NCBI RefSeq assembly: GCF_944324505.1
Contig: NZ_CALUWO010000004.1
Location: 62,001-126,000, forward strand
Origin: an uncultured Desulfovibrio sp.
GTDB lineage: Bacteria > Desulfobacterota > Desulfovibrionia > Desulfovibrionales > Desulfovibrionaceae
Reading direction: 5' to 3'
DNA: 64,000 bases
Shown: piece by piece, positions 17,947 to 25,698 of the stretch
How the letters are laid out: every line of letters begins with the position of its first letter
Numbering within the stretch: position 1 is the stretch's first letter
Made by a program: the position numbers and the translations under genes
Notes under the pieces: generated by a model
Databases searched by the model: none
What the model was told of the DNA's origin: nothing
Seen by the model: the letters and a program-made list of their open reading frames with translations, nothing else

Positions 17947-19692
17947 TTACTTCTTGTCGATCCAGTTGAAGACGGTCTTCAACTCGTCGTTGGTGATGTC
18001 AAAGGTGGTATTGTGCGGCGCCACCGGCTCGTCGGTGAAGAAGTCCGGCAAGTGGTCCGCCGCTTCCGAGATGCCCGCACGGCGGTTGAAGTCGATTTCC
18101 GTGGACAGAATGCGCTGCCCCAGGGTCACCACATCATCGCCGGTGAGCTGCCAGCCGAACTTGGCATTGAGCATGTCCACCACGGCAGGCAGGGCATCCG
18201 GCACGTCCAGGATGGCAAAGGCCGTGAACAGGCACAGGCCCACGGAGTCCACGGAGGCCGTGGCAATCTGCAGATTGCGGGACAGTTCGATCTGGCCTTC
18301 CTTCTTCAGCGGATCCACATGTCCGCCGCAGTTGAGGATATTGGCCGTCACGGCATAGCCGGCGGTATGGTCGGCGCCCATGGGGGTGGTGGCATAGGTC
18401 ACGCCCACGCCCTTGACCGCGCGCGGATCATAGGCGGGCAGGCTCTGTCCCTTGACGCAGGGCACGCGGCGCACGCCGTAGACACGGCCGGTGGTCGCCG
18501 TGCCGCAGCCCAGCACGCGGCCCAGCGGCGTGCCTTCGCTGATGCCTTCCACGGCCTTGAGGGCCGCATCCGCATCACCGTAGGGAATGGCGCCGCCGGC
18601 CATGGCCACGCCCACGGCCACGCCCACGTCAATGGTGTCCACGCCAAAGTCGTCGCACATGTAGTCAAAGCGGGAAATCTTGTCCAGATCGCTGATGCCG
18701 CTGTGCGGACCAAAGCACCACAGGGTTTCGTATTCCGGCCACTTGCTCTGGAACTTGCCCTTCTTGTCCGGCAGAATACCGCTGCAACGGATGACGCAGC
18801 CGCTCATGCAGCCGTGCGCCACGGCGCCTTCGCCGCCGCGTTCCTTGGTAATACGATTGAGGGTTTCGCCGGAGACGGCCTCATGCCCTTCAAACTGGCC
18901 CACGGTGAAGTTGGCCGTGGGCAGGCCGCCCGCCTCGTGCAGGATGTTCACCAGCACGGCGGTACCGTATTCGGCAAGGCCCTTGCCCGTGATGGGATGG
19001 CCGGCCAGCGCCTTGGCAAAGCGCTTGGAGGCATCACGGAAAGCCGCCTCGTCCACCAGCGGATGATTCTTGCCGCCTTCGGGATTCACGATGATGGCCT
19101 TGAGGCCCTTGGACCCCATGACCGCGCCCACACCACCGCGGCCGGCATGACGCATGGGGCGAAGCTCGCGGTCCGTGCAGGCAATGCTGGCTGCCGTCAG
19201 GCGGAATTCCCCGGCGCGGCCGATGGTGATATAGCTGCATTCCTTGCCATAGGTTTCCACCAGCTTGCCCACGGCGTCAAAATTGTTCAGCCCCGTCACC
19301 GTGGACGGCACCAGACGGGCGGCATTGTGGCTCACTTCCAGCTGCCACCACTCGCCTTCCTTGGCCATGCCTTCCACAATGATGGCCAGAATGCCCAGGC
19401 GGGCCAGATGGCCGCCGGGCTGGCCGCCGGCATTGGATTCCTTGATGCCGCCGGTGAGCGGGCTTTTGCAGCCCACGGAAATGCGGTTGCTGTTAGGGCT
19501 GTTGGTGGCGCCCAGCAGACCGGGCGCAAACACCAGCTTGTTATGCGGACCGAGGGGCGAACAGGTGGGTTCCACCTCGCGGGCCACAATGGTGGAGGTC
19601 AGCGCACGCCCGCCCAGGCCGGCGTATTCCTGAGGAATATCCTCGAAAACACACGTCCCGGCAGCCATGTTGACACGCAGAAAACGAAACAT
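17947..19692 (-). CDS. aor: Aldehyde ferredoxin oxidoreductase, tungsten-dependent
   Basis: The protein has 581 aa. N-terminal half: GLGGRALTSTIVAREV, GKSPLTGG-like CKSPLTGGIKESNAGG, and RHAGRGGVGAVMGSKGLKAI, all typical of the bis-pterin tungsten-binding domain. The [4Fe-4S] ligands are HGCMSGCVIRCSG (about residue 290), with the distal Cys in SVGLCLFTAF near 505. It oxidises aldehydes to carboxylic acids with ferredoxin in the cytoplasm, or runs in reverse. The ATG at 19690-19692 follows a strong AAGGAGG. Neighbours for pterin sulfur transfer and metal insertion support a W-cofactor enzyme. The first Cys spacing is CxxxCxxxC, which differs from the Pyrococcus CxxCxxxC. Confidence 0.93.
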   Translation of the reverse strand: MFRFLRVNMAAGTCVFEDIPQEYAGLGGRALTSTIVAREVEPTCSPLGPHNKLVFAPGLLGATNSPNSNRISVGCKSPLTGGIKESNAGGQPGGHLARLGILAIIVEGMAKEGEWWQLEVSHNAARLVPSTVTGLNNFDAVGKLVETYGKECSYITIGRAGEFRLTAASIACTDRELRPMRHAGRGGVGAVMGSKGLKAIIVNPEGGKNHPLVDEAAFRDASKRFAKALAGHPITGKGLAEYGTAVLVNILHEAGGLPTANFTVGQFEGHEAVSGETLNRITKERGGEGAVAHGCMSGCVIRCSGILPDKKGKFQSKWPEYETLWCFGPHSGISDLDKISRFDYMCDDFGVDTIDVGVAVGVAMAGGAIPYGDADAALKAVEGISEGTPLGRVLGCGTATTGRVYGVRRVPCVKGQSLPAYDPRAVKGVGVTYATTPMGADHTAGYAVTANILNCGGHVDPLKKEGQIELSRNLQIATASVDSVGLCLFTAFAILDVPDALPAVVDMLNAKFGWQLTGDDVVTLGQRILSTEIDFNRRAGISEAADHLPDFFTDEPVAPHNTTFDITNDELKTVFNWIDKK

Positions 19693-19782
19693 TTCGCATC
19701 CTCCTTCCCGGTCCATGCGCCGGGATTTACGTCTTGGTACGGCTTCAGCCTAGGGCGGTGCCGGCAGCAGGCCAAGCCCCCG

Positions 19783-19979
19783 GAAAAATCATCACGCTTT
19801 TTCTGTGCCGGACCAGACAAAGGACAAAAGCAGGACTTTTTCCGGCACGCGACTCCCTGCTGCCGGTATCGTCCGCCTTTCCGGCAGAAAAATCACGCTT
19901 TCATGAAAAATGCGGCGTCTGCGGAAAAATGCTTTTTTTATCATGATGAAATAGCAGGAAATAAAAAATCACGATATTG
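19783..19979. promoter_or_regulatory. Three copies of an AAAAATCA(TCA)CG motif upstream of AOR
   Basis: Related motifs lie at 19783-19803 (GAAAAATCATCACGCTTTTTC), 19887-19902 (GAAAAATCACGCTTTC) and 19963-19979 (AAAAAATCACGATATTG), in the AT-rich 293-bp spacer between AOR and the upstream ammonia-lyase gene. The spacing and repetition look like binding sites for an unknown regulator of AOR. Confidence 0.4.
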
Positions 19980-19986
19980 TGCGCTG

Positions 19987-21297
19987 TCATGCTTGTTCCT
20001 GTTCCCCGGCCTGCACGGCCGGCGCGTCGTTTCCCCTGCCGCTGGCCGGCGGCAGGCCGGAACAGGGGGAAGGAAACGCCCCCTGCTCCACAATCTGCGC
20101 ATACAGGGCGGGATCGGTATTGCCCTCGGTATTGACAAGCAGGACCAGGGCCTGCTCGTCCAGGCCCATGCGGTGCCGGGCCGCCTCCAGCTCAGGGCAG
20201 CACATGAGATGCAGCAGGGCGCCCAGCGGCGCCGCCCCGGACTCGCCGGCAATGATGGCGCGGTCCGTGCCCAGCGGACGGGCCAGAGCCCGCATGCCCT
20301 CGGCCGCCACATAATCGGGGCAGGCCATGAAAAAGCGGGCAAAATCACGCAGCAGCGGCCAGGTAATGGGGCATGGCTCGCCGCAGTTCAGGCCGGCCAT
20401 GATGGTCGGACCAGGCTGCGCCACGGCATGGGGCAGGCCGTCGTCCCACAGCAGGGAATCGTGGATGCAGGCCACGGAGGCCGGTTCCACAATGACAAAC
20501 TGCGGCGGCCTGTGGGCATAGTGGTCCAGCAGACAGCCCAGCACGCCCCCCGCCATGGCGCCCACGCCGGCCTGCAAAAAGACGTGGCTCGGCGGCCGGC
20601 CCGTCTGGGCAGCCATCTGCCGGACAGCCTCCACGGCCAGGGTGGTATAGCCCTGCACGATCCAGGCCGGAATCTGCTCATAGCCCGGCCAGGAGGTATC
20701 CTGCACCAGCAGGCCGCCCCGCTCCCGGGCCATGCGGGCCGCAAGGCGCACGGTGTCGTCATAGGAAAGGTCCGTGATGGTCACGCTGGCCCGGCCCGCC
20801 TCCCGTATGGCCCGGGCGCGCACCTCCGCCGAACCGGCGGGCATGTAGACCTCGGCCGCACAGCCCAGCATGGCCGCTGCCCAGGCCACTCCCCGGCCAT
20901 GGTTGCCATCCGTGGCCGTCACAAAAACCGTCCCCTCCAGCTGCCGGGCATGGCAGGGGCGCCGCAGGTCGGCAGGCGTGGTCCTGGCCGGATCCAGCCC
21001 CAGCCGCTGGCAGACAGCGCGAAAAACGGCATAGCAGCTGCCCAGCCCCTTAAAGGCCCCCAGCCCGAAGCGCGAGGACTCGTCCTTGATGCAGATACCG
21101 CCCAGCCCCAGCGCGCGGGACAGCCCGGGCAGGGAAACCAGCGGCGTGGGGGCATGGCCCGGCATGCCGGCGTGCACGGCCTGAACGCCTTCCAGCGCCG
21201 GCTGCCGCAGAAAGTCGGGCACCGGTCCCCGGCGCACGGCATGGTTTTCAAGAATGTGCAGCGGACCTTGCTGAAGACAGCTGATACGGGACGACAT
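19987..21297 (-). CDS. dpaL: Diaminopropionate ammonia-lyase (PLP fold II)
   Basis: The protein has 436 aa. The block RFGLGAFKGLGSCYAVF carries the PLP lysine, and VTATDGNHGRGVAWAAAMLG and FLQAGVGAMAGGVLG are the cofactor/phosphate loop regions of YgeX-type 2,3-diaminopropionate ammonia-lyases. Also seen are QGYTTLAVE and AGESGAAPLGALLHLM. The reaction is 2,3-diaminopropionate to pyruvate plus ammonia. The ATG at 21295-21297 follows AAGGAG. The C-terminal 30 residues (Pro/Gly/Ala-rich) are longer than in E. coli YgeX. It lies upstream of AOR on the same strand with a 294-bp gap, so common regulation is not assumed. Confidence 0.88.
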   Translation of the reverse strand: MSSRISCLQQGPLHILENHAVRRGPVPDFLRQPALEGVQAVHAGMPGHAPTPLVSLPGLSRALGLGGICIKDESSRFGLGAFKGLGSCYAVFRAVCQRLGLDPARTTPADLRRPCHARQLEGTVFVTATDGNHGRGVAWAAAMLGCAAEVYMPAGSAEVRARAIREAGRASVTITDLSYDDTVRLAARMARERGGLLVQDTSWPGYEQIPAWIVQGYTTLAVEAVRQMAAQTGRPPSHVFLQAGVGAMAGGVLGCLLDHYAHRPPQFVIVEPASVACIHDSLLWDDGLPHAVAQPGPTIMAGLNCGEPCPITWPLLRDFARFFMACPDYVAAEGMRALARPLGTDRAIIAGESGAAPLGALLHLMCCPELEAARHRMGLDEQALVLLVNTEGNTDPALYAQIVEQGAFPSPCSGLPPASGRGNDAPAVQAGEQEQA

Positions 21298-21747
21298 GGC
21301 AACTCCTTGCGCGGCTGGTGGAATGCCCACAACGGCCGGCGGCCGGAGGGCACAGACAGAGCGCCGCAGGCGGACCAGTCCGACGGAAAACGTCCGGCTG
21401 GCGCGGCACAACGGCGGACGGAGCATAGCGCAAAGCCCCGGGACGGAAAAGAGCGCCCGCCCTTCCCCGCCGGGCTGACGGCTGCCGGGACTGCCGGCCG
21501 GTTCCGCTGCGAAACCGCGCTGCCGGCGCTGTCGTTTTCGCGTGTTCCCCCGCGCCGGGTGCGGTATGCGCTGCCGCGCACCGTTGGGGCCTTCCCGTCC
21601 CCGGCAGCGCGTCAGAGAAGGGTGCAGCCTGGTGGCTTCTGCACGGGCACATGCCGTTCCGTCTTTTACCTGCGGCCACCGTGGACAGTTCTCCGTTTTT
21701 GGGGGATACTGCGGACACAGCACTGCATGCTGCCAAGGAGCCATGCC
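21298..21747. other. 450-bp divergent intergenic region
   Basis: It is GC-rich and carries no convincing gene. TGGACA (21682-21687), a 17-bp spacer and GATACT (21705-21710) form a plausible plus-strand promoter for the small secreted protein at 21748. I see no clear operator. Confidence 0.4.
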
Positions 21748-22053
21748 ATGAACATCCTGAACATCCTCTGTTCCCTCCTGCTTGCCCTGCCCCTGCTCTT
21801 CTCTCCCTGTCTGACGCTGGCAGCCGCCCCCCAGAAGGCCCCGGCCGCCGCAACGGAAGCGTCCGCACCGGCTCAGGACCGGGCCGCACCGGGGCATCAG
21901 GTGAGCCAGGGACTTCGGGGCAATCCCCGCAGCAAAATCTTCCACAATGCCTCCTGCCGCTATTACAACAGCAAGGGCAGCAGCCGGACCTTTTCCGGCG
22001 CGGACGAGGCCAGAGCCGCCGGCTTCCGTCCCTGCAAGGTCTGCGGCGGCTAG
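21748..22053 (+). CDS. Small secreted protein with Ada-like Cys-rich metal-binding domain
   Basis: The protein has 101 aa. A signal peptide occupies about the first 26 residues (ILCSLLLALPLLFSPCLTLAAA), then an Ala/Pro linker. Residues 58-101 match the Ada metal-binding domain pattern: KIFHNASCRYY, then SGADEARAAGFRPCKVCGG, with Cys in the positions that ligate zinc in Ada. Secreted single-domain versions are known but their role is unclear. The start follows AAGGAG 8 nt upstream. It is a single gene with its own promoter. Confidence 0.78.
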   Translation: MNILNILCSLLLALPLLFSPCLTLAAAPQKAPAAATEASAPAQDRAAPGHQVSQGLRGNPRSKIFHNASCRYYNSKGSSRTFSGADEARAAGFRPCKVCGG

Positions 22054-22215
22054 GGGTGTTGTTGCACTGTTCCCTGCTACGGACTGCAACACCCGCCCGG
22101 AAACACAGGCCAGACGCCGCAACGCCTTGACAAGATGCACCGCGGCAGGCATGTTTTACAGAAAACGGCTATTCAACCGCACGACCAGCTGGCCGCACGA
22201 CACAAGGAGACCGTC

Positions 22216-22638
22216 ATGAGTGCAGCATACCCGCAGGAAATGCAGACCCTTCTCCAGAACTGGACGGTGGACCCCATCGGCGCCCGTCCCCGCTTTGAGC
22301 AGTTTGCCGCCTTTCTGGCGCAGCGGGATGGCGTGACCCTGTCCTTCAAGTCCCGCCCGGGCATCAGCTATTCCCTGCGCGCCCGTCATGCGGCCCAGAA
22401 GGAACGCGAACTCTTTGTCCTGGTGGATGTGGTGGATGACGACCCGGAAAACCGCTGGCTGTCCGTCTGCTTCTACGCGGACATGGTTACGGACCCCGAC
22501 AATATCGGCGACTTTGTGCCCAAGGGCCTCATGGGTGCCGATGCCTGCTGCCTGACCCTGGACGAGGACGACGAAAACATGGCCCAGTACATTCTGGCCC
22601 GCCTCACGGAGGCGGCTGACGCGGCGGCAAGGGGCTAG
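22216..22638 (+). CDS. Conserved hypothetical cytoplasmic protein
   Basis: The protein has 140 aa, with no signal peptide or membrane segment. Recognisable stretches are VTLSFKSRPGISYSLRARH and LFVLVDVVDDDPENRWLSVC, then an acidic end region. I do not know the family. The start at 22216 follows AAGGAGA. It is the first gene of a compact operon, with the exonuclease starting 1 nt after its stop. Confidence 0.7.
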   Translation: MSAAYPQEMQTLLQNWTVDPIGARPRFEQFAAFLAQRDGVTLSFKSRPGISYSLRARHAAQKERELFVLVDVVDDDPENRWLSVCFYADMVTDPDNIGDFVPKGLMGADACCLTLDEDDENMAQYILARLTEAADAAARG

Positions 22639-22639
22639 C

Positions 22640-23161
22640 GTGCCCGCAGGCGTCGGTATTGCCATTGACTTTGAAACGGCCGGCCGGGCAGCGCATTCGG
22701 CCTGCGCCGTGGGCATGGCACGTCTGGAAAACGGCCAGGTGACGGACCACTTCTATGCGCTCATCCGTCCGCCGTCCGCGCGCGTGCTGTTCAGCGACAT
22801 TCACGGCCTCACCTGGCCCATGCTGAAGGATGCACCGCCCTTTGCCCAGCTCTGGCCGCGCATGGAGGAATTCCTGCACGGGGCGCAGTGGTTTGTGGCG
22901 CACAATGCCTCCTTTGACCACCGCGTGTTGCAGGCCAGCTGCCGGGCGAGCGGCATTCCCGAGCCGCGCCAGCCCTTTTACTGCACCCTCAAGGGCGCCC
23001 GGCGCAGCCTGCCCCTGCCATCGCGCACGCTGTCCTGCGTCTGTGCCTATTTCGGCATTCCCCTGAACCATCATCATGCCGGTTCCGATGCCGAGGCCTG
23101 CGCCCGTGTTTTCCTGCGCCTTCAGGCTCTGGGAGTGAGCGATGCCCAGATGCGCCTCTGA
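22640..23161 (+). CDS. DnaQ-family 3'-5' exonuclease
   Basis: The protein has 173 aa. All DEDDh motifs are present: Exo I AIDFETAG, Exo II AHNASFDHRVL and Exo III HHHAGSDAEACARVF. It resembles stand-alone DnaQ-like exonucleases with the PolC-type motif order and may trim DNA or RNA ends. The start is GTG at 22640-22642, 1 nt after the upstream stop, so translation is coupled. It overlaps the following GNAT gene by 20 bp. Confidence 0.88.
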   Translation: MPAGVGIAIDFETAGRAAHSACAVGMARLENGQVTDHFYALIRPPSARVLFSDIHGLTWPMLKDAPPFAQLWPRMEEFLHGAQWFVAHNASFDHRVLQASCRASGIPEPRQPFYCTLKGARRSLPLPSRTLSCVCAYFGIPLNHHHAGSDAEACARVFLRLQALGVSDAQMRL

Positions 23162-23744
23162 CGCCCCCCTCCGGGCAGCCACTGACAACCTGTCAGGCCC
23201 CGTACCGCTGCTGCCCGACCTGCGCCTGCGGCGCATCCGCGTCCGGCGCGAGCGCTTTCTGCCCCTGCTTCTGCTGGCGGACGAAAGCGAGGCCATGATT
23301 GCCCGCTATCTGGACCGCTGCCAGCTGTACGGCCTGTTCTACCAGAAGCGACAGCCCGTCAGTCTGGCAGCCATCACGGATGAAAGCGCGGCCTTTGCCC
23401 CGGGCACCGAAGGCGCCCGCCTGGCGCCCTTTCTGGCCGGCAAGGCGGTCTGCGAATGTCGGAATCTGGTCACGGCTCCGGCCTTTCGGGGGCATGGGTT
23501 TGCCCGGCAGCTGCTCATGCGCCTGTGCGGCATCTATGACCGCAGCCACGACGCCATGCTGGTGGGCACGGGCGATACCCCGGCCATGCAACACTTTTAC
23601 CGCAAGTGCGGTTTCCGTCCGGCCTTTGTGCGGCGCGGCTTTTTTCGGGACAATTACCCGCAGCCCATTGTGGAGGACGGCTGCCTGCTGGAAGACATGA
23701 TCTGCTTCTGCCGCCTGATACGGCCACAGGCCGCCCGTTCCTGA
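23142..23744 (+). CDS. GNAT-family N-acetyltransferase
   Basis: The protein has 200 aa. The acetyl-CoA binding motif A is CRNLVTAPAFRGHGFARQLL (Q/R-x-x-G-x-G/A type), followed by YDRSHDAMLVGTGDTPAMQ and FYRKCGFRPAF, the usual C-terminal GNAT elements. The N-terminal 40 residues are divergent. The acceptor is unknown. The ATG at 23142 lies inside the upstream exonuclease gene, in another frame. Confidence 0.82.
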   Translation: MPRCASDAPLRAATDNLSGPVPLLPDLRLRRIRVRRERFLPLLLLADESEAMIARYLDRCQLYGLFYQKRQPVSLAAITDESAAFAPGTEGARLAPFLAGKAVCECRNLVTAPAFRGHGFARQLLMRLCGIYDRSHDAMLVGTGDTPAMQHFYRKCGFRPAFVRRGFFRDNYPQPIVEDGCLLEDMICFCRLIRPQAARS

Positions 23745-23881
23745 GTCTGATCCGCTCCCTGCCACGGCTTCGCGCCCGGGCCGTCACGGCGGGTCCGTCC
23801 GCCGGCTTGTGGCTTCCGGACAGTGCTGACGCCCTGCCGCCTGTGCCGGCCAGGGCCGGACGGCACTCCCGGCAGGCCGGA

Positions 23882-24286
23882 TCAGGCCCGGGCCTTGTTA
23901 CGGGTACGCTCCTCAAAGCGCTGCTTCTGGACCACTACCCGCTCATGCTGCCCCTCGCCGATGAGACCGCCCTCGTCATAGGCCGCCACGCGAAAGGTCA
24001 GCCCCCTGCCGTTTTCGGAAATATGGGTCAGCTCGCTCTCGAAACAGACGGTCATGCCGCAGGGCGTGGCCGACACATGCGAAACATCCACGCGGGTGCC
24101 CACGGTGGTCATGCCTTCCGGCAGGAAGGGCTGCACGGAAGCCACGGCGGTGGCCTCCATGCCGGCAATCATCATGGCCGTGGCATAGACCGTCACCAGA
24201 CCGCTGCCCAGCCGGCAGGCCAGCATGTCTTCGGTAACGGTGATCTGCCGCTGCCCCGTCAGGCCCGTATGCAGGGAATCAGTCAT
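23882..24286 (-). CDS. Hotdog thioesterase of the fluoroacetyl-CoA thioesterase (FlK) type
   Basis: The protein has 134 aa. The sequence ITVTEDMLACRLGSG, then VYATAMMIAGMEATAV, GMTTVGTRVDVSHVSATP and FRVAAYDEGGLIGEGQHER follows the FlK-like subfamily. It likely hydrolyses an acyl-CoA; fluoroacetyl-CoA itself is not implied. The start overlaps the stop of the GTPase gene by 8 bp, so the two are translationally coupled although functionally unrelated. Confidence 0.82.
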   Translation of the reverse strand: MTDSLHTGLTGQRQITVTEDMLACRLGSGLVTVYATAMMIAGMEATAVASVQPFLPEGMTTVGTRVDVSHVSATPCGMTVCFESELTHISENGRGLTFRVAAYDEGGLIGEGQHERVVVQKQRFEERTRNKARA

Positions 24287-24983
24287 CCGTTTTTCTCCTT
24301 GCGGCAGGGCTGCTGCCGCTTTCCGGCACCGCTACGCCAGGCGCACGGTCCGGGCTGTGGTTGGGGCTGGGGCGATCATCGTTGCGGTCCGGGCTGCCGT
24401 CCGCCGCGGTTGTCACCCCCGCTGTCTGATGCAGGCGCAGCCACAGTTCCCGTATGCCCGATTTTTTGCTGGACGAGGTGATGCTGGGCCGGATGCCCAG
24501 AATATCCGCCCACTCGGCAGCCCTGGCCGACCGCTCGCGCTGGGTGCACTTGTCGGCCTTGGTCAGCACGGGCAGGATATCCAACCCGCATTCCCGCGCA
24601 AAGTGCGACAGCTCCAGGTCCAGCTTCTGCGGGGTGAGGCGGCTGTCCAGCAGCAGGGCCAGTGCCCGGAGATGCCGGCAGGAGGACAGGTATTTTTCCA
24701 GCAGCGCGGCCCAGCTGCGCCGCTCCGCATGGCTGGCGCGGGCATAGCCGTAGCCGGGCAGGTCCACCAGATAATAGTCCTGCGGCTGCACATGATAGAA
24801 ATTGATGGAGCGCGTCTTGCCTGGCGTGGCGCTGACCTTGGCCAAGTTTTTCTGACCGGCCAGGGCGTTGACCAGGGAAGACTTGCCCACATTGGACCGG
24901 CCGGCCAGGGCAATCTGCGGTTTTTCCACGCTCAGGAGCTGTCCCAGCGTGTAGACGGTGTGCTCAAGCACAAGGGTGGGCAT
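24279..24983 (-). CDS. engB: Ribosome biogenesis GTPase YihA/YsxC (EngB)
   Basis: The protein has 234 aa. G1 AGRSNVGKSSLVNAL, G2 ATPGKTRSINFY, G3 LVDLPGYGYARA, G4 LTKADK and G5 ITSSSKK are all present in the EngB arrangement. It acts in late assembly of the large ribosomal subunit. The C-terminal 40 residues are a charged Asp/Pro/Ser tail beyond the G domain. The start at 24981-24983 (MPTLVLEHTV) is preceded by GGAGG 9 nt upstream; a longer upstream reading frame lacks such a signal. It is divergent from efp. Confidence 0.92.
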   Translation of the reverse strand: MPTLVLEHTVYTLGQLLSVEKPQIALAGRSNVGKSSLVNALAGQKNLAKVSATPGKTRSINFYHVQPQDYYLVDLPGYGYARASHAERRSWAALLEKYLSSCRHLRALALLLDSRLTPQKLDLELSHFARECGLDILPVLTKADKCTQRERSARAAEWADILGIRPSITSSSKKSGIRELWLRLHQTAGVTTAADGSPDRNDDRPSPNHSPDRAPGVAVPESGSSPAARRKTDD

Positions 24984-25125
24984 GATGCGACGTCCTCCGG
25001 GTTCAAACTTGACAGGGCGCAGCCCTTGATTCAAGATAACAAATTCATTTACCATTGTAGCCTGTGGCAGCACGTTTGGCAAATCCCTTCCCTGCCGCTG
25101 CCTGATGACGCAAGAGGAGTCTTTC
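24984..25125. promoter_or_regulatory. Divergent control region engB / efp
   Basis: It is 142 bp and relatively AT-rich. TTGATT (25026-25031), an 18-bp spacer and TACCAT (25050-25055) are the best candidate for efp; a TTGACA at 25009-25014 lacks a good -10 at standard spacing. Confidence 0.3.
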
Positions 25126-25683
25126 ATGTATTCCACCACCGATTTCCGTAAAGGTCTCAAGATCGAAGTCGAGGGCATTCCCTACGAAATCGTCGACTTC
25201 CAGCACTTCAAGCCCGGCAAGGGCGGCGCCATGGTCCGCACCAAGCTGCGGAACATCCTCACCGGCCGCATCCAGGACATCACCTTCCGTTCCGGCGAAA
25301 AGGTGGGCAAGCCCGACATGGAAACCCGCGACATGCAGTTCCTGTACCGTCAGGACGACGAGCTGGTCTTCATGGACATGACCACCTACGAACAGCTGGA
25401 AATGGCCACCACCATCACCGACGGCAAGGAAGGCTTCCTCAAGGACGGCCAGACCTGCCGCGTGCTGCTCTACAAGGGCAAGCCGCTGGATATCGACATT
25501 CCCCTGAGCCTCGTGCTGGAAGTGACCGATACCGAACCCGGCGCCAAGGGCGACACCGTGAGCAATGTGACCAAGCCCGCCACCCTGGAAACCGGCATCG
25601 TGGTGCAGGTGCCCATCTTTGTGAATACGGGCGACCGCATCAAGGTGGATACCCGCAGCCGGGAATACCTGGGGCGCGAATAA
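25126..25683 (+). CDS. efp: Translation elongation factor P
   Basis: The protein has 185 aa, the standard length. N-terminal KOW-like domain with [17 protein letters not shown] (the modifiable Lys in the PGKGG loop), OB domains, and the C-terminal signature [16 protein letters not shown]. It relieves ribosome stalling at polyproline stretches. The ATG at 25126 (MYSTTDF) follows AAGAGGAG. It lies 15 bp upstream of ftsK on the same strand. Confidence 0.96.
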   Translation: MYSTTDFRKGLKIEVEGIPYEIVDFQHFKPGKGGAMVRTKLRNILTGRIQDITFRSGEKVGKPDMETRDMQFLYRQDDELVFMDMTTYEQLEMATTITDGKEGFLKDGQTCRVLLYKGKPLDIDIPLSLVLEVTDTEPGAKGDTVSNVTKPATLETGIVVQVPIFVNTGDRIKVDTRSREYLGRE

Positions 25684-25698
25684 GACACCGCATCTGCC

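Noticed and set aside
19693..19986. Sigma54 promoter for AOR
   Set aside because: No GG-N10-GC element with acceptable -24/-12 match was found.
17794..21747. Very long plus-strand open frame running across AOR and dpaL
   Set aside because: Opposite two well-supported minus-strand genes; only the last 101 codons (from 21748), after a good RBS, form a real gene.
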